The notes beneath the pieces are model-generated. The model worked only from the letters and a program-made list of their open reading frames with translations. It did no database searches and was not told the origin of the DNA. Below, piece by piece: positions 1 to 11,286 of a DNA stretch of 27,981 nt. Location: positions 1 through 27,981 of the forward strand of contig CALSCO010001967.1 in NCBI GenBank assembly GCA_943704415.1, in the 5' to 3' direction. The first letter of the stretch is position 1, and every line of letters begins with the position of its first letter. The position numbers were made by a program, and so were the translations under genes. The DNA comes from Parvularia atlantis (Eukaryota > Opisthokonta > Rotosphaerida).

Positions 1-309
1 ACACGTGTGTGGTCGTTGATGCAGACATGTTTGCAGATCAGAATAGCATAATGGTTCATCATGAATGGTTGGAAAGACACAAGGCGCGCGCACTTTTACG
101 CACCTGTAAAGCCGAATTGCAAACATTTTGTGCAAAAGCAAACAAAGCGGAGTCGCTCACTGGAGCAGAGTGCGCAGACGGAAAAGAGAAAATGGAGAGA
201 AGCGGGTACTTTGCTTCATAAAGCGCGAAAAGGTCTCTCTAGTCTGCCGGACGGCTGTCATGCTCTCGAACCTCGACTGATCGATCCGCAGTCTTCTTGG
301 TGACTGCCC

Positions 310-352
<43 letters not shown>

Positions 353-506
353 GCTGCTGCTCTCTCTCTCTCTCTCTCTCTCTCTATGCCCTCTATGCCC
401 TCTCACAGCACTGCCGCTGCCCGCGCCCTCGCTCGCTGCCCAGCACTCGCACAGACCCGTGCTGACAGCAGGGGAACGCCGCAGTGCGCACGTGTGCCCA
501 CGCCCG
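1..506. other. Leader region with no recognised gene
   Basis: No protein family is recognisable here. Bases 1-240 are clearly less GC-rich than the rest of the window and hold only short open frames without recognisable motifs. From about 300 the sequence turns into CTG and CT microsatellites and then into the probable 5' leader of the PI4-kinase gene. An ATG at 386, just after the CT tract, lies in a different frame from the kinase and could act as an upstream start if transcription begins before it; that is inference. Confidence 0.5.
311..385. repeat. CTG and CT microsatellites
   Basis: About thirteen CTG triplets (311-350) are followed by an interrupted CTG stretch and then about twelve CT dinucleotides (361-385). 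The tract lies 120-200 bases before the chosen start of the PI4-kinase gene, so it is probably in its promoter or 5' untranslated region. Immediately after it, the 9-base string ATGCCCTCT occurs twice in tandem. Such tracts are expected to vary in length between isolates. Confidence 0.9.
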
Positions 507-2686
507 ATGGCCGCCGCGCCCGCCGCCGCGCCCGCCGCCAGCACCGAGCGCACGCCGCTGCTGGTGCCGCTGCCCCGATGGACGCGCCCGCTCCCGTGCT
601 CAGCCGCGCCCGCCACACAGAGCGACGCCGACTCGGGCACCGCCGTCGCAGCAGCAGCCGCAGCAGCAGCTCCAGACCCGCCGCCGCCCGCCGTCATCGC
701 CGTCCAGGCCGCCGCCAGCCCCCTCGGCGGCACTCCGCGGCGCGGCTCGCCCGTCGCACCGGCGCCCGCCTCGCCGCCCGGCGCGAGCATCGAGATGGGC
801 ACGCCCGTCGTGCGTCCCGCCCCGCCCCATCGCACGACATCGCTCACCCCTCCCTCATCGGCTCCAACAGGACTTTGACAGCGACAAGCCCGTCTCGCCG
901 CAGCTCTTCCAGCAGATCATCCAGGACGTCAACGTGGCCATCCAGGGCGGCCTGCAGCCCGCGCGCATCGCACAGGGCTCGTCTGGCTCGTACTTTTGCG
1001 TCAACGCCGCGCGGCGCAAAGTCGGCGTGTTCAAGCCCAAGAACGAGGCGCGTCCACCTGCTCACAACCGGCTTGTGCCCTGACCGCGCGCCGCCGCCCC
1101 GCAGGAGCCGTACGGACAGTTCAACCCAAAGTGGACCAAGTGGCTGCACCGCACCTTCCTGCCGTGCTTCTTCGGCCGCGGCTGGTGCGGCCCCGCGCCG
1201 GCCGTGCCACATGCCGCCCTCACCCGCCGCGTGCAGCCTCATGCCCAACACGGGCTACATCTCCGAGGCGGCCGCGTCAATGGTCGACCAGTACATGGGC
1301 CTCAACATTGTGCCGCACACCGAGGCGCGTTGCCCCTCTCTCTATCTCGCACGCCGGCCGTGCAGCCAACCGCCGCGCGCGCAGGTCGTCGGCATTGCTT
1401 CGGCGTCTTTCTACTACCCGCGCAGCGTGTTGCGCAAGGCGAGCAAGGGCCAGCCGCTGCCGGCCAAGATCGGCTCGTTGCAGGTGCGCAGCCGCTCGCT
1501 GTTGCGTCGCAGTCACCTCATGCGGCTGCAGGTGTTTGTCAACGGCTACCGCGAGTCGCACTACTTCATGAGCCATGCGGCCGAGAACCCGATGAGCGAC
1601 GGCCTGAAGCAGCAGTTCCGTGCGCAGTTTGAGCGGCTCGTCGTGCTCGACTACATCATCCGCAACACGGACCGCGGTGCGCCGCCGCGGCACCGTCAGC
1701 CCACCCGCCCGCCTGACACGCGCGCGCACGCGGCGCTCTAGGGGCGGACAACTGGCTCATGAAGATCGACTACGCGCCCGAGCCGGCCACGCTCGCGCCG
1801 CAGCTGTCGCGGCGCGAGCGGCGGGCCCTCGCGCGGCAGCGGCGCTCGCTGGCCAAGGGCAAGGCGAAGGCGGTCGTGGACGGCGAGGACGCCGGCGTGG
1901 CGCCCGTGCCGAACGGCGTGATTGCGAACGGTGTCACGGGCCACGGTATCGAGGCGCTGAGCGACACCGACAGCGACGACTCGGACGCGGAGGGCGACGC
2001 AGACGCGGGCGTGGAGACGGCGGGCGCGGCTGGGAAGCTGGCCGGGCGGGCGGCGTCGAACGGGACGGACGCCGGGTGGGAGCAGGTGCCCGAGCCGCGC
2101 CTGTACATCGCCGCGATCGACAACGGCCTGTCGTTCCCGTTCAAGCACCCGGACAACTGGCGCACGTACCCGTTCGGGTGGGTGTTCCTGCCCGCGGCGC
2201 AAGTGCGTCGGACGACGACTTTGAACGCCCGACACACACGCTCACGGCCTGGCGCAGGTGCCGTTCTCGGACGAGACGTGCGCCGAGTTTCTGCCCAAGT
2301 TGATCGACCCCGAGTTTATCGAGGGCATGATCCGCAAGCTGCGCGAGGTGATGGAGATGGACGAGGAGTTTAACGAGCGCATCTTCCAGGGGCAGATGGC
2401 GGTGCGTGCGGCTGCGCTGTGTGCGCGGTCGTGACGCTGAGGCGCGGCATGCATTCAGGTGCTCCGCGGCCAGGTGTACAACCTGACCGAGGCGATGATG
2501 CGGCGCAAGACGCCGTTCGAGCTGGTGCAGATGCCGGCAATCACCGTCTTCCACGTGCGTGCGGTGCTCTGTTTTGCACGCGGCCCCCGCCGACGGCATG
2601 CACGCACGCAGGAGAAGAGCAGATCAGGCATCTCGCGGCGCTTCATCTCGTTCCGGCGGCGCGCGCCCTGCTTCAGCGGGTGGTAA
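507..2686 (+). CDS. PI4K2: Phosphatidylinositol 4-kinase type II
   Basis: Phosphorylates phosphatidylinositol to PI4P on trans-Golgi and endosomal membranes (family knowledge). The chosen ATG opens an Ala/Pro-rich tail with ERTPLL at residues 14-19, resembling the ERQPLL dileucine AP-3 sorting signal of animal PI4KII-alpha. The kinase core shows GSSGSYF (nucleotide loop), FKPKNE joined to EPYG across an intron (ATP-binding Lys), [10 protein letters not shown] then DNWLMKID (catalytic loop) and [17 protein letters not shown] (metal-binding Asp region). The C-terminus ends PCFSGW, like FFSWW of the animal enzyme. Several short introns are needed (for example 810-870, 1185-1236), two of them apparently GC-AG (1048-1104, 1325-1384). 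An acidic insert of roughly 110 residues (about 1775-2100) separates the catalytic loop from the DNG motif. The usual CCPCC palmitoylation cluster is reduced to PCFFGRGC. Family is certain; exon edges are by eye. Confidence 0.93.
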
Positions 2687-2907
2687 TTCATAGAGCTTGT
2701 GTCTTGTGTGGCGCATCGCAAAATGGTCACTGGGCGCGAGACCGTACGCACGTACACACAGAGAGACACGCAGAACTCACACGGACGGCAGCCGCGGTGC
2801 TGACCGCGCGCCGAGGAGTGGGGTAGATGGAGGGGAAACAGCACCGGAGACGACGGGCGTGGAAGCGACTTGCGCGGGCGCGCGGGGCCGCACGTATATG
2901 CATCGCC
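2687..2907. other. Convergent 3' intergenic gap (PI4K2/Rab7)
   Basis: These 221 bases separate two stop codons facing each other, so the stretch should hold both 3' untranslated regions and polyadenylation signals. I see no canonical AATAAA, no repeat and no supported gene. The short open frames crossing it have no family resemblance. Confidence 0.5.
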
Positions 2908-3937
<1,030 letters not shown>

Positions 3938-4471
3938 CGAGGAAGGAACGGGAACGGAGCGGGAGGGGGCGGAGGCGGGTGCGGCCTGCGCGGCGCCGGT
4001 CGCGTCAGCCGCCCGCTGTGCGTGGCGCGGCGCCGGACGGGGAGGGCGGCGGGCGCGGCGTGCGGCGACGTGGCGCGTGCGAGGTGGCGCGCGGCGCCCT
4101 GACGACAGCGGCGGTTGACGCGGCGCGCGTGCCACACGGGGTGGGGGGCGGGGACTGCCCGCAGCCGCCGCGTCGACGCGCGCGCCCGCCGTGGTGCGGC
4201 CAGGGGGCGGCACGCGTGGCACACGACGGCACGGCGCGGGCACACCGCGGCGCCCCACACGGCGCGCAAACGACGACCGCGGCGCGGCGCCGAACGAGAG
4301 AGGGAAAAGATCCACATGATCCCCTTCCAGACGCGCCCAGGGCCTTCTCGAAACCTGTTGAGTTTAGTTGTGGTTTTCCGCTCTTGTGCTCTCTGCTCTC
4401 TGCACAGTTCTGTGCTCTCTGCTCTCTGCACAGTCCTGTGCTCTCTGCTCTCTGCACGCTGCTCTCTGCAC
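3938..4471. other. Rab7 upstream region and PAQR downstream region
   Basis: Rab7 reads leftward from 3937, and the PAQR gene to the right also reads leftward and stops at 4472, so these 534 bases should hold the PAQR 3' end and the Rab7 promoter. The part next to Rab7 is extremely GC-rich, with a purine-rich stretch just before the start codon. The part next to PAQR is less GC-rich and carries the CT-rich minisatellite at 4385-4470. No gene with recognisable motifs was found on either strand. Confidence 0.5.
4385..4470. repeat. 26-bp CT-rich tandem repeat
   Basis: Two exact-length 26-base units (4385-4410 and 4411-4436, differing at one base) are followed by a nearly full third (4437-4459) and a decayed remnant. 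The unit begins TGTGCTCTCTGC and ends CTGCACAGTCC. It lies directly after the PAQR stop codon, so it may be transcribed in that gene's 3' untranslated region. Confidence 0.85.
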
Positions 4472-5474
4472 TCAACCCTCACACACAGCACAACGCGAGA
4501 GCGCGTAGCAGTCGAGCACCGCAGGGAGCAGGTTGCACGCGCCCAGCACGACAAACGCGTGCCACACCTGGTGCGACTTGCCCACGTAGTCGAACCGCCC
4601 CGGGTACGCGCACTCGGGGAACCGCGTCACGTAGAAGACCATGCCCATCCCGTACGCCGCGTACGTGCCCAGGAAGCGCAGCGACACGGCCCAGCCGCCC
4701 GCAGGCGAGATTACGGCCAGGTGCGCCATCGTCCACAGCCCGACTGAGAACATCGCGACCGACGCCGACACGCGCAGCCAGGTCGGTGCGTGCCGCGCGT
4801 GGTCGTGGCCAGCGAGCACGAGCAGCGCCATCAGTCCGCCGGCCACCAGCGACGCGGCGATGTGCGCGGTCTGCCAGTGCGCGTGGCACGTGAAGCCGTA
4901 GTAGCTCAGGAAGACCATCGTCGCGACGAACGGCGCGATGACTACGTGCGGGCGGGTGCGGCCGTGAGCGGGGCAGACGCAGCGCACAGCAAAAGCACGC
5001 ACTGCCCAGGCGGTCGACGACGTACATGGCGTCGTGCATGGCGACGTCGGCGTGGCAGATCGACGTGTGGTACAGCGCGCTTGCGCCGAAGCACACGGCC
5101 ACGCCGACAAAGTAGAGCGCGAGCAGGGCGTGGTCGGTCGCGGTGGCGTCGGGCGGGAGGGCGCGCAGGGTGGCGACACCGACGGCCGAGTAGAGGACGA
5201 GCGGCACGGCGTGGGTCACGATCTCGCCCGTCTGGTTGTGCACGCGCCCGAGCGAGCGCAGGCACAGCGCCCACGTCGCGACGGGCGGCCGGTACCCGCC
5301 GAGCACGAACGGCTCGCGCATGAACTCGGGCACGAGCGTGTGGTCCACGAGCGCGAGCGGATCGGCCGGCGGCTTGGCCTGCTGCGGCGGTGGCGAGCGC
5401 CGTCGCCGCGCGGGCGGGCTGCGGCTGCGGGCGCGGCGGCGCGGCGGCGTCGGCTTGGGTGACGGCGACGACAT
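4472..5474 (-). CDS. PAQR family seven-helix membrane protein (ADIPOR/Izh-like)
   Basis: Member of the progestin/adipoQ receptor family, zinc-dependent membrane proteins with probable ceramidase-type activity or receptor function (family knowledge; substrate unknown here). Two exons (5474-5003 and 4941-4472) give 942 bases, 313 residues. Residues 1-35 are Arg/Ser/Pro-rich and probably cytoplasmic. The family entry motif follows ([14 protein letters not shown], then [10 protein letters not shown]), then seven hydrophobic segments. Conserved site residues are visible: the Ser and first His in [10 protein letters not shown], the Asp in YVVDRLG, and the paired His in [10 protein letters not shown] near the C-terminus. 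The pattern is closer to eukaryotic ADIPOR/Izh than to bacterial haemolysin III. The start codon lies only 69 bases from the divergent NOL10 start. Confidence 0.93.
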
Positions 5475-5543
5475 CGGCCACGTGGCGCTCGATCTGTCAC
5501 CATCCTTTCGCCTTGCCTCCGAGTTGGTCGCCCGAGTCGAACG
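5475..5543. promoter_or_regulatory. Compact divergent promoter (PAQR/NOL10)
   Basis: Only 69 bases separate the PAQR start codon (reading left) from the NOL10 start codon (reading right), so both genes must initiate within this stretch or inside each other's coding region. I see no TATA-like box. It is less extremely GC-rich than its flanks and contains a pyrimidine run (ACCATCCTTTCGCCTTGCCT). The role is inferred from geometry only. Confidence 0.5.
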
Positions 5544-8449
5544 ATGCCGCTGCACGTGAACACGGCGGGCGCGGCCACCGGCGCCGACGGCCGCGGCGTC
5601 AAGGTGTACCACATCACCGGCGGCAAGTCGCTGCCCGACTGGGTCGCGGCGCAGCGCAAGCGCTCGCTCCGGCTCGACCCCGGTGCGTGTGCTGCCGTGA
5701 CGCGCGGAAGCAGCGGCGGCGGCTGACGGCGCCCGCGCGCAGAGTGGCGCGACCGCATCGAGCTCATCCAGGTACCGCCCGCGCCATCGGCCCGTGCCGC
5801 ACGCTGACGCGCCGTGCGCAGGACTTTGACTTTCCCGAGGCCGCGCTGCGCATCAAGCAGACGCGCGACGGGACGCACATCCTCGCGACGGGTGTGGCGC
5901 GGGCGGGCGGCATCGGCGGGTGGCTGACCCGTACGTGCCCCCTCCGCAGGCGTGTACAAGCCGCAGCTGCGCTGCTACGACGTCAAGCAGCTGAGCATGC
6001 GGTTCGACCGGCACATGGACGCCGAGACGGTCCAGTTCCAGACTCTGGGCGACGACTGGTCCAAGCTCGTGTTCCTCCAGGCCGACCGCCACGTCGAGTT
6101 CCACGCGCAGGGCGGAACGTACTACAGGACGCGCGTGCCCAAGGTGCGCCCGCCCACCCGCGCGTTTGCCACGGGCAGCGGCCGCTGACCCCGCACGCAC
6201 GCGCAGTTTGGCCGCGACATGAGCTACAACAATCAGAACTGCGACCTCGTCGTCGTCGGCGCGAGCAGCGAGGCGTGGCGGCTCAATCTTGACCAGGGCC
6301 GCTTCCTCAACTCGTTTCAGACATCCTGCGCCTCGCTCAACGTGCGCGACAGCTCCCGAGCTGTCGCCAGCCCTGACCAATGCTCGCACGCGCAAGATCT
6401 GCAAAGTGCACCCGCAGCACCAGCTCACGGCGCTCGGCTCCGAGGACGGCCAGGTCGAGTTCTGGGACCCGCGCGTGCGCCGGTGCATCGGCACGGCCAA
6501 CGTCGGCGCCGAGGTCGTGCGGCGCTACAACGAGTGTGTGCCCCGGCCGCCGCCTCGCAACGCTGACAGTAAGGCGCCGCCCAGGGTGGCGTCGCTGCCC
6601 GAGATCACGGCGCTGCGGTACCACGGCGACGGGCTGCGGTGGTGCGTCGGCACGTCGTCCGGGCACGCGCTGCTGTACGACCTGCGCGCGAGCACGTGCG
6701 TTTTGCCGTCGTCTCGTGCGGGCGTGCGCTGACAGGCCCGCCAGCCCCATGCTCGTCAAGGACCACCAGTACGGCCAGCCGATCAAGGACATCAAGTTCC
6801 ACCCGACCTCGGGCCACGTCTTCACGGCCGACACCAAGATCCTCAAGATCTGGAACGAGAATAACGTGCGTCGCCGCCGCTGCTGCGGGGCGCGTGCCTG
6901 TGGCTGACGGGTGGTGCGGCGCGCGGCAGGGCGAACTGTACACGTCGATCGAGCCGTCGACCGACATCAACGACGTCTGCGTCGTGGGTGGGTCGGGCCT
7001 GGTGCTGATGGCCAACGAGGAGCCGCGCATGCACGCGCACTACATCCCCTCGATCGGCCCGGCGCCGTACTGGTGCTCGTTCCTCGACAACCTGACTGTG
7101 CGCGTGCCCGCAGGCCACGCATGTGCGCGGCTCACGCGTCGCGGCGCAGGAGGAGCTCGAGGAGACGCAGCACAGCGCGGTGTACGACGACTACAAGTTT
7201 GTGACGCGCAAAGAGCTCGAGACGTGCGTGCTGCCGTGTTGCTGCTGCCGTGCGCGCGCCTGACCGGCTCGGGCGCCAGGCTCGGCCTCGACCACCTTGT
7301 GGGCACGCCGATGCTGCGCGCGTACATGCACGGCTTCTTCCTCAACCAGAAGCTGTACCAGAAAGTGCGCCCCTTCCAGCACCGGAGACGGGTCTGACGC
7401 GTGCGCAGGCGCAAGCAATCGCCAACCCGTTCCAGTACGACGAGTACCGAAAGCGCGTCGTGCAGGAGAAGCTGTCGAAGGAGAACGCGTCACGCATCTC
7501 GCTGCAGCGGCGCCTGCCCAAGGTCAACCGCGAGCTCGCGCAGCGCCTGCTGCAGCAAGCCGAGGTGAAGCAGGGCAAGGGCAAGGCGCCCGCGGCCAAC
7601 GAAGAGCTGGCCAAGGCGCGCGCGCGCGCGCGTGTGACTGCTGCTCGTGCTTTCGATCGCTGACATTGACGCGTGCAGATCGCGGGCAACCCGCTCGGTG
7701 ACGACCGCTTCAAGGCCATGTTCAGCAACCCGGAGTACTCGATCGACAGGGACAGCGCCGAGTACAAAACGCTGCACCCATCGCTGGTGCGCGGTCGGCG
7801 CGTGCGCTGGCGTCTCGCTGAGCGGCGCGTGTGCAGCGCGACCGCTTCCAGAAGGTGGCCGACGCGTCGGACGACGACGACGACGACGACAACGACGGCG
7901 CCAAGGCCGGCGAGGACGAGGTGGAGGGGCGCGAGAGCGACGCGAGCTCAGAGGACAGCGATGACGGTGCGTGTGCATGCGAGCGGCTCTCACGTGGCTG
8001 ACGCGCCCGCAGACCTCGCTGCGCAGGTGCAGCGCAAGCAGCAGCCGGCGCCGCGGCGCAAGAAAGCGAGCGCGCCCGCATTCTACGAGCTGCAAGACGG
8101 CGTTACGCCGCGCGCGGTGCTCGGCGCAGCGAACGGCACTGCAGCGGCGGCAGCGACGGCGAAGGCGGCGGGCGGGCCACGCGGGCTGTCGTTCGGCCAG
8201 CGGCTGCAGGGGCGCGGCGACGACACCGCCGGGCCAGCGGCTGCGCGCTTGCCGACGTCCGGGCCGATGGAGTACCGCTTCCTGCTGCCGAGCAAGGGCG
8301 GGCGCGGTCGAGGACGCGGCGGTGGCCGTGGCGGCCGCGGCGGCCGCGGCGACAGCAGCGACAGCAGCGACAGCGCGTCGGCGTGGAAGCGGCGCGCACC
8401 CCCGGGCGCCTCGCGTGGCCGCGGTGGTGGCGGGCGTGGAAGGCGGTAG
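5544..8449 (+). CDS. NOL10: Nucleolar protein NOL10 / Enp2, 18S rRNA maturation factor
   Basis: WD-repeat component of the small-subunit processome in the nucleolus (family knowledge of yeast Enp2). Recognisable in order: VKVYHITGGKSLPDW at the N-terminus; RRIELIQ-type segment DRIELIQDFDFPEAALRIK; VYKPQLRCYDVKQLSMRFDRH; LTALGSEDGQVEFWDPR; HQYGQPIKDIKFHP; KILKIWNE; LGLDHLVGTPMLRAYMHGFF; and the NUC153 segment NPLGDDRFKAMFSNPEY. An acidic Asp-rich region and a Gly/Arg-rich RGG tail (about 8290-8440) follow, typical of nucleolar RNA-binding proteins. Around fourteen introns are required, for example 5683-5742, 5772-5821, 5892-5949, 6144-6206, 6342-6396 and 6534-6584, all with a CTGAC box. The ATG at 5544 directly precedes the conserved beginning. 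MTHFR follows after 44 bases. Confidence 0.93.
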
Positions 8450-8493
8450 CGATCTTGTGTCGGCTTGATCACTACTTTTGGCACTGCACGGCG

Positions 8494-11000
8494 ATGTCTG
8501 CTGCTAGCGAACCCGATGCGTGGGCTGCGCCGCGGCTGCGCGACGCGGTCGACTGGGCCACGCCGTCGGTGTCGTTCGAGTTCTTCCCGCCCAAGACGGA
8601 CGAGGGCGTGGCCAACCTGCTCGAGCGCGTGGCGCGGCTGCGGCAGCTGCGGCCGGCGTGGGTCGACGTGACCTGGTGCGCGCCGCGATGCGCTGCGGCT
8701 GCGACTGACGCGGCGATGTGCGGCAGGGGCGCCGACGGGCAGCACAACGAGCGGTGCGCCCCGTCCGCCGTCCGTGCTGACTGTCTGTCTGTCCGTGCTG
8801 ACCCTCGCGCTGGTCGCAAGGTCCATCGCCCTCGCCGCCACGCTCCAGGCCGAGCTGCGCCTGCCCGTGCAGCTGCACCTCACCTGCTCCAACGTCCCGC
8901 GCGCCGCCGTCGTCGACACGCTGCGCCGCGCCCGCGCCGCCGGCATCCGCAACATCCTCGCCCTGCGCGGTGGTGCGTCCGCGCCTGCGTGCACCGGGTG
9001 CGTGCACTCACACGCGCGCACAGACCCGCCCATCGCCGGCATCCGCCCCGAGCGTGACGGCGATGGCAGCGGCGAGGACCACGGCGGCGAGCCGCTGCAG
9101 CACGCTGTCGACCTCGTGCGCCTCATCCGCGTCGAGCACGGCGACTACTTTGGCGTGGCCGTGGCCGGTGCGGCTCGTGCGCGCACGGCAGGCAGCGCGG
9201 TGACACGGCCGCGCGCAGGCTACCCCGAGGGCCACTACGAGAGCGCCTCGTTCGACGCCGACATTGCGCACCTCAAGGCCAAGGTCGCGGCCGGCGCGGA
9301 CTTTGTCGTGACGCAGCTGTTCTACGACGCCGACATCTACGCCATGTTCCTGCGCGAGTGCCACGAGGCCGGTGCGCGCCCGGCTTCTGCGCCCCGCGCC
9401 GCTTACCCAGCCAGGCCGCAGGCATCACCTGCCCGATCGTGGCCGGCGTCATGCCGGTCACGTCGTTTGAGCGCTTCAACCGGATCACGCACCTGACCCA
9501 GGTCATCGTGCCCGAGGACATGGTCCGCGCGCTGTACGAGGTCAAGGCGCGTTCGTGCGCGCGGTCGTCGTGTGCGTGGCCGCCGTCCTGACGTGCGCGC
9601 GCCAGATGGACGACGAGAAGGTCCGCGCGTTCGGCGTGGCGTACGTCGCCAAGATGATCGCGGCGCTGCTCGAGGCCGGCGTGAAGCACTTCCACTTCTA
9701 CACGCTCAACCTTGAGAAGGCCGTCGAGAGCATCCTGCAGCGCGTGCCGATCCTCGGTCCGCCCGCGGCCGACCTGCCGTGGGTGCAAATGGTGCGCCAC
9801 CGGTCACGCCGAGTCGTTGGCTCAAGCCTGGCAGGACCGCGACGTGCACCGCTCACCGGCCGCCATCGGGCGGTACCGCGCGCGCCTGCTGTACAAGCAC
9901 ACGACCGAGTTTGACTGGGGTGCACCCCGCCCGCGCTGCGCTGCCGTGCTCACGTGCGACCGCAGACGAGTTCACGCACGAGCGCTGGGGCGACGCGCGC
10001 AGCGCCGCGTACATGTCGATGCTGGACGATGTCTGGTGAACTTGCGAGAGCAGCACTGCACGGTGTGGGTGCTGATGCGCGCCCGGGGCAGGTACGCGTC
10101 GCTGCAGAACTCGCGCATCCGCCGCGACCTCGACCTGGACGCGGCGAAGGTTCGGGCGCCGGAGGACGTCAAGAGCTTCTTTGTGGCGTTCGTCAAGGGC
10201 GATCTGCGCGCGCTGCCGTGGACGCCCGAGCCGATGGAGCTGGGTGCGTTCGCGGGCACGCACACGCATCGCTCGTCGGGGCGCTGAAGGCCGCGCAGAG
10301 TCGGGCGTGATCCGCGACGACCTGGTGGCGCTCAACCAGGCCGGCCTGCTCACGATCTCGTCGCAGCCGGCGGTCGACGGTGCGCCCTCGACGCACGCGC
10401 TGTACGGCTGGGGCCCCGAGGGCGGCCAAGTCTACCAGAAGGTGCGCGTGGGCGGCGTTGGGCCGCGCCTAACTCGGGCGCACCAGGCGTTTGTCGAGTT
10501 CTTCTGCGCGCCCGAGCTGTGGGAGCGCGTGCGGCCGCGGCTGCCCACGCGGTTCAGCTACGTCGCTGTGCAGGCGACGGTGTGTGTGTGTGTGTGTGTG
10601 TGTGGCTGCAAGCGTGCGTTCGTGCTGAGGCGCGCGACGCAGGGCGAGGCGCGGTGCAGCGCCGGGTTCAAGCGGTGCACGCTGACGTGGGGCGTGTTTG
10701 CGGACATGGAGGTGGTCGAGTCGACGGTGCTGGACCGCGAGGCGATGCTGCTGTGGCGCGACCAGGTGCGCGCGGCCGCGCTGCTGTTGCGGATGCGCAC
10801 GGGCCGACACGAAGCGCCAGGCCTTCCAGCTCTGGCTGACGAGCTGGGCGGGGCGGCAGTCGGCGGGGAGTGCGGCGCGCGCGGCGTTGCAGACGGTGCA
10901 CGACACGTTCTGGCTGGTGAACGTGGTGGACAACGCGTACCGGGCGGACGGCGGGCCTGGGCTGTTTTCGGTGCTGCGTGAGCTCGTGGCTGTCGCGTGA
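8494..11000 (+). CDS. MTHFR: Methylenetetrahydrofolate reductase
   Basis: Reduces 5,10-methylene- to 5-methyl-tetrahydrofolate for methionine synthesis, using FAD in a TIM barrel (family knowledge). The start gives a short leader, then VSFEFFPPKT (barrel strand 1 with the catalytic Glu), VDVTWGADG across the first intron, HLTCSNVPR, GIRNILALRGDPP, YFGVAVAGYPEGH, GADFVVTQLFYD, PIVAGVMPV and GVKHFHFYTLN. The eukaryote-specific regulatory half follows: TTEFDWDEFTHERWGD, LLTISSQPAVDGAPS, YGWGPEGGQVYQKAFVEFF, LTWGVFADMEVV and HDTFWLVNVVDN. All pieces are in family order, so the gene looks whole. One intron appears to be GC-AG (9547-9605) and another carries a GT microsatellite. The last eight codons lie inside a tandem repeat that continues past the stop. 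Confidence 0.95.
10580..10604. repeat. GT dinucleotide microsatellite in MTHFR intron
   Basis: About twelve GT units directly at the 5' end of an MTHFR intron, following coding sequence for FSYVAVQA. Several overlapping GT dinucleotides could serve as the donor, so the exact exon edge cannot be fixed by eye. Confidence 0.85.
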
Positions 11001-11155
11001 AGACGTCTGTGGTTGGGGTCGGGTGGGTGCTGCGTGAGCTCGTGGCTGGATCGACGGGTTGCTGCGTGAGCTCGTGGCTGTCGCGTGAAGACGTCTGTGG
11101 TTGGCGTGAGCTCGTGGCTGTCGCGTGGCTGTCGCGTGGCTCGATCGACGGGTTG
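10973..11155. repeat. Tandem repeat spanning the MTHFR stop codon
   Basis: A 44-base block occurs identically at 10973-11016 and 11061-11104. It begins GCTGCGTGAGCTCGTGG and ends GTCTGTGGTTGG, and includes the MTHFR stop codon. Two shorter partial copies lie at 11031-11048 and 11104-11120, and a GATCGACGGGTT string occurs at 11049-11060 and near 11142-11154. The repeat lies in the 220-base gap before the exostosin-type gene, so it may be the MTHFR 3' untranslated region and the promoter of the next gene. Confidence 0.9.
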
Positions 11156-11220
11156 CGCGGCGGTCACTGTGCAAACCACACCACCCACACCACCCCTCAA
11201 GACCCGCCCCGCCTCCACGA

Positions 11221-11255
11221 ATGCGCCGCCGCGGGGCCGCCGTCGCCGCGGGCGC

Positions 11256-11286
<31 letters not shown>

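Noticed and set aside
311-350. Poly-Leu coding region from the CTG tract
   Set aside because: The only frame giving leucines lies upstream of the chosen PI4K2 ATG, has no ATG of its own before the tract and no support from the family.
386-1741. 451-codon open frame through the PI4K2 region
   Set aside because: It is a GC-driven shadow frame rich in Arg and Ala with no motifs, except where it shares the frame of true kinase exons. The kinase needs splicing across frames.
4472-5474. Bacterial haemolysin III gene acquired by transfer
   Set aside because: The entry motif, Asp in helix 2 and GKSHQVWH pattern fit eukaryotic ADIPOR/Izh proteins, and a typical host intron interrupts it.
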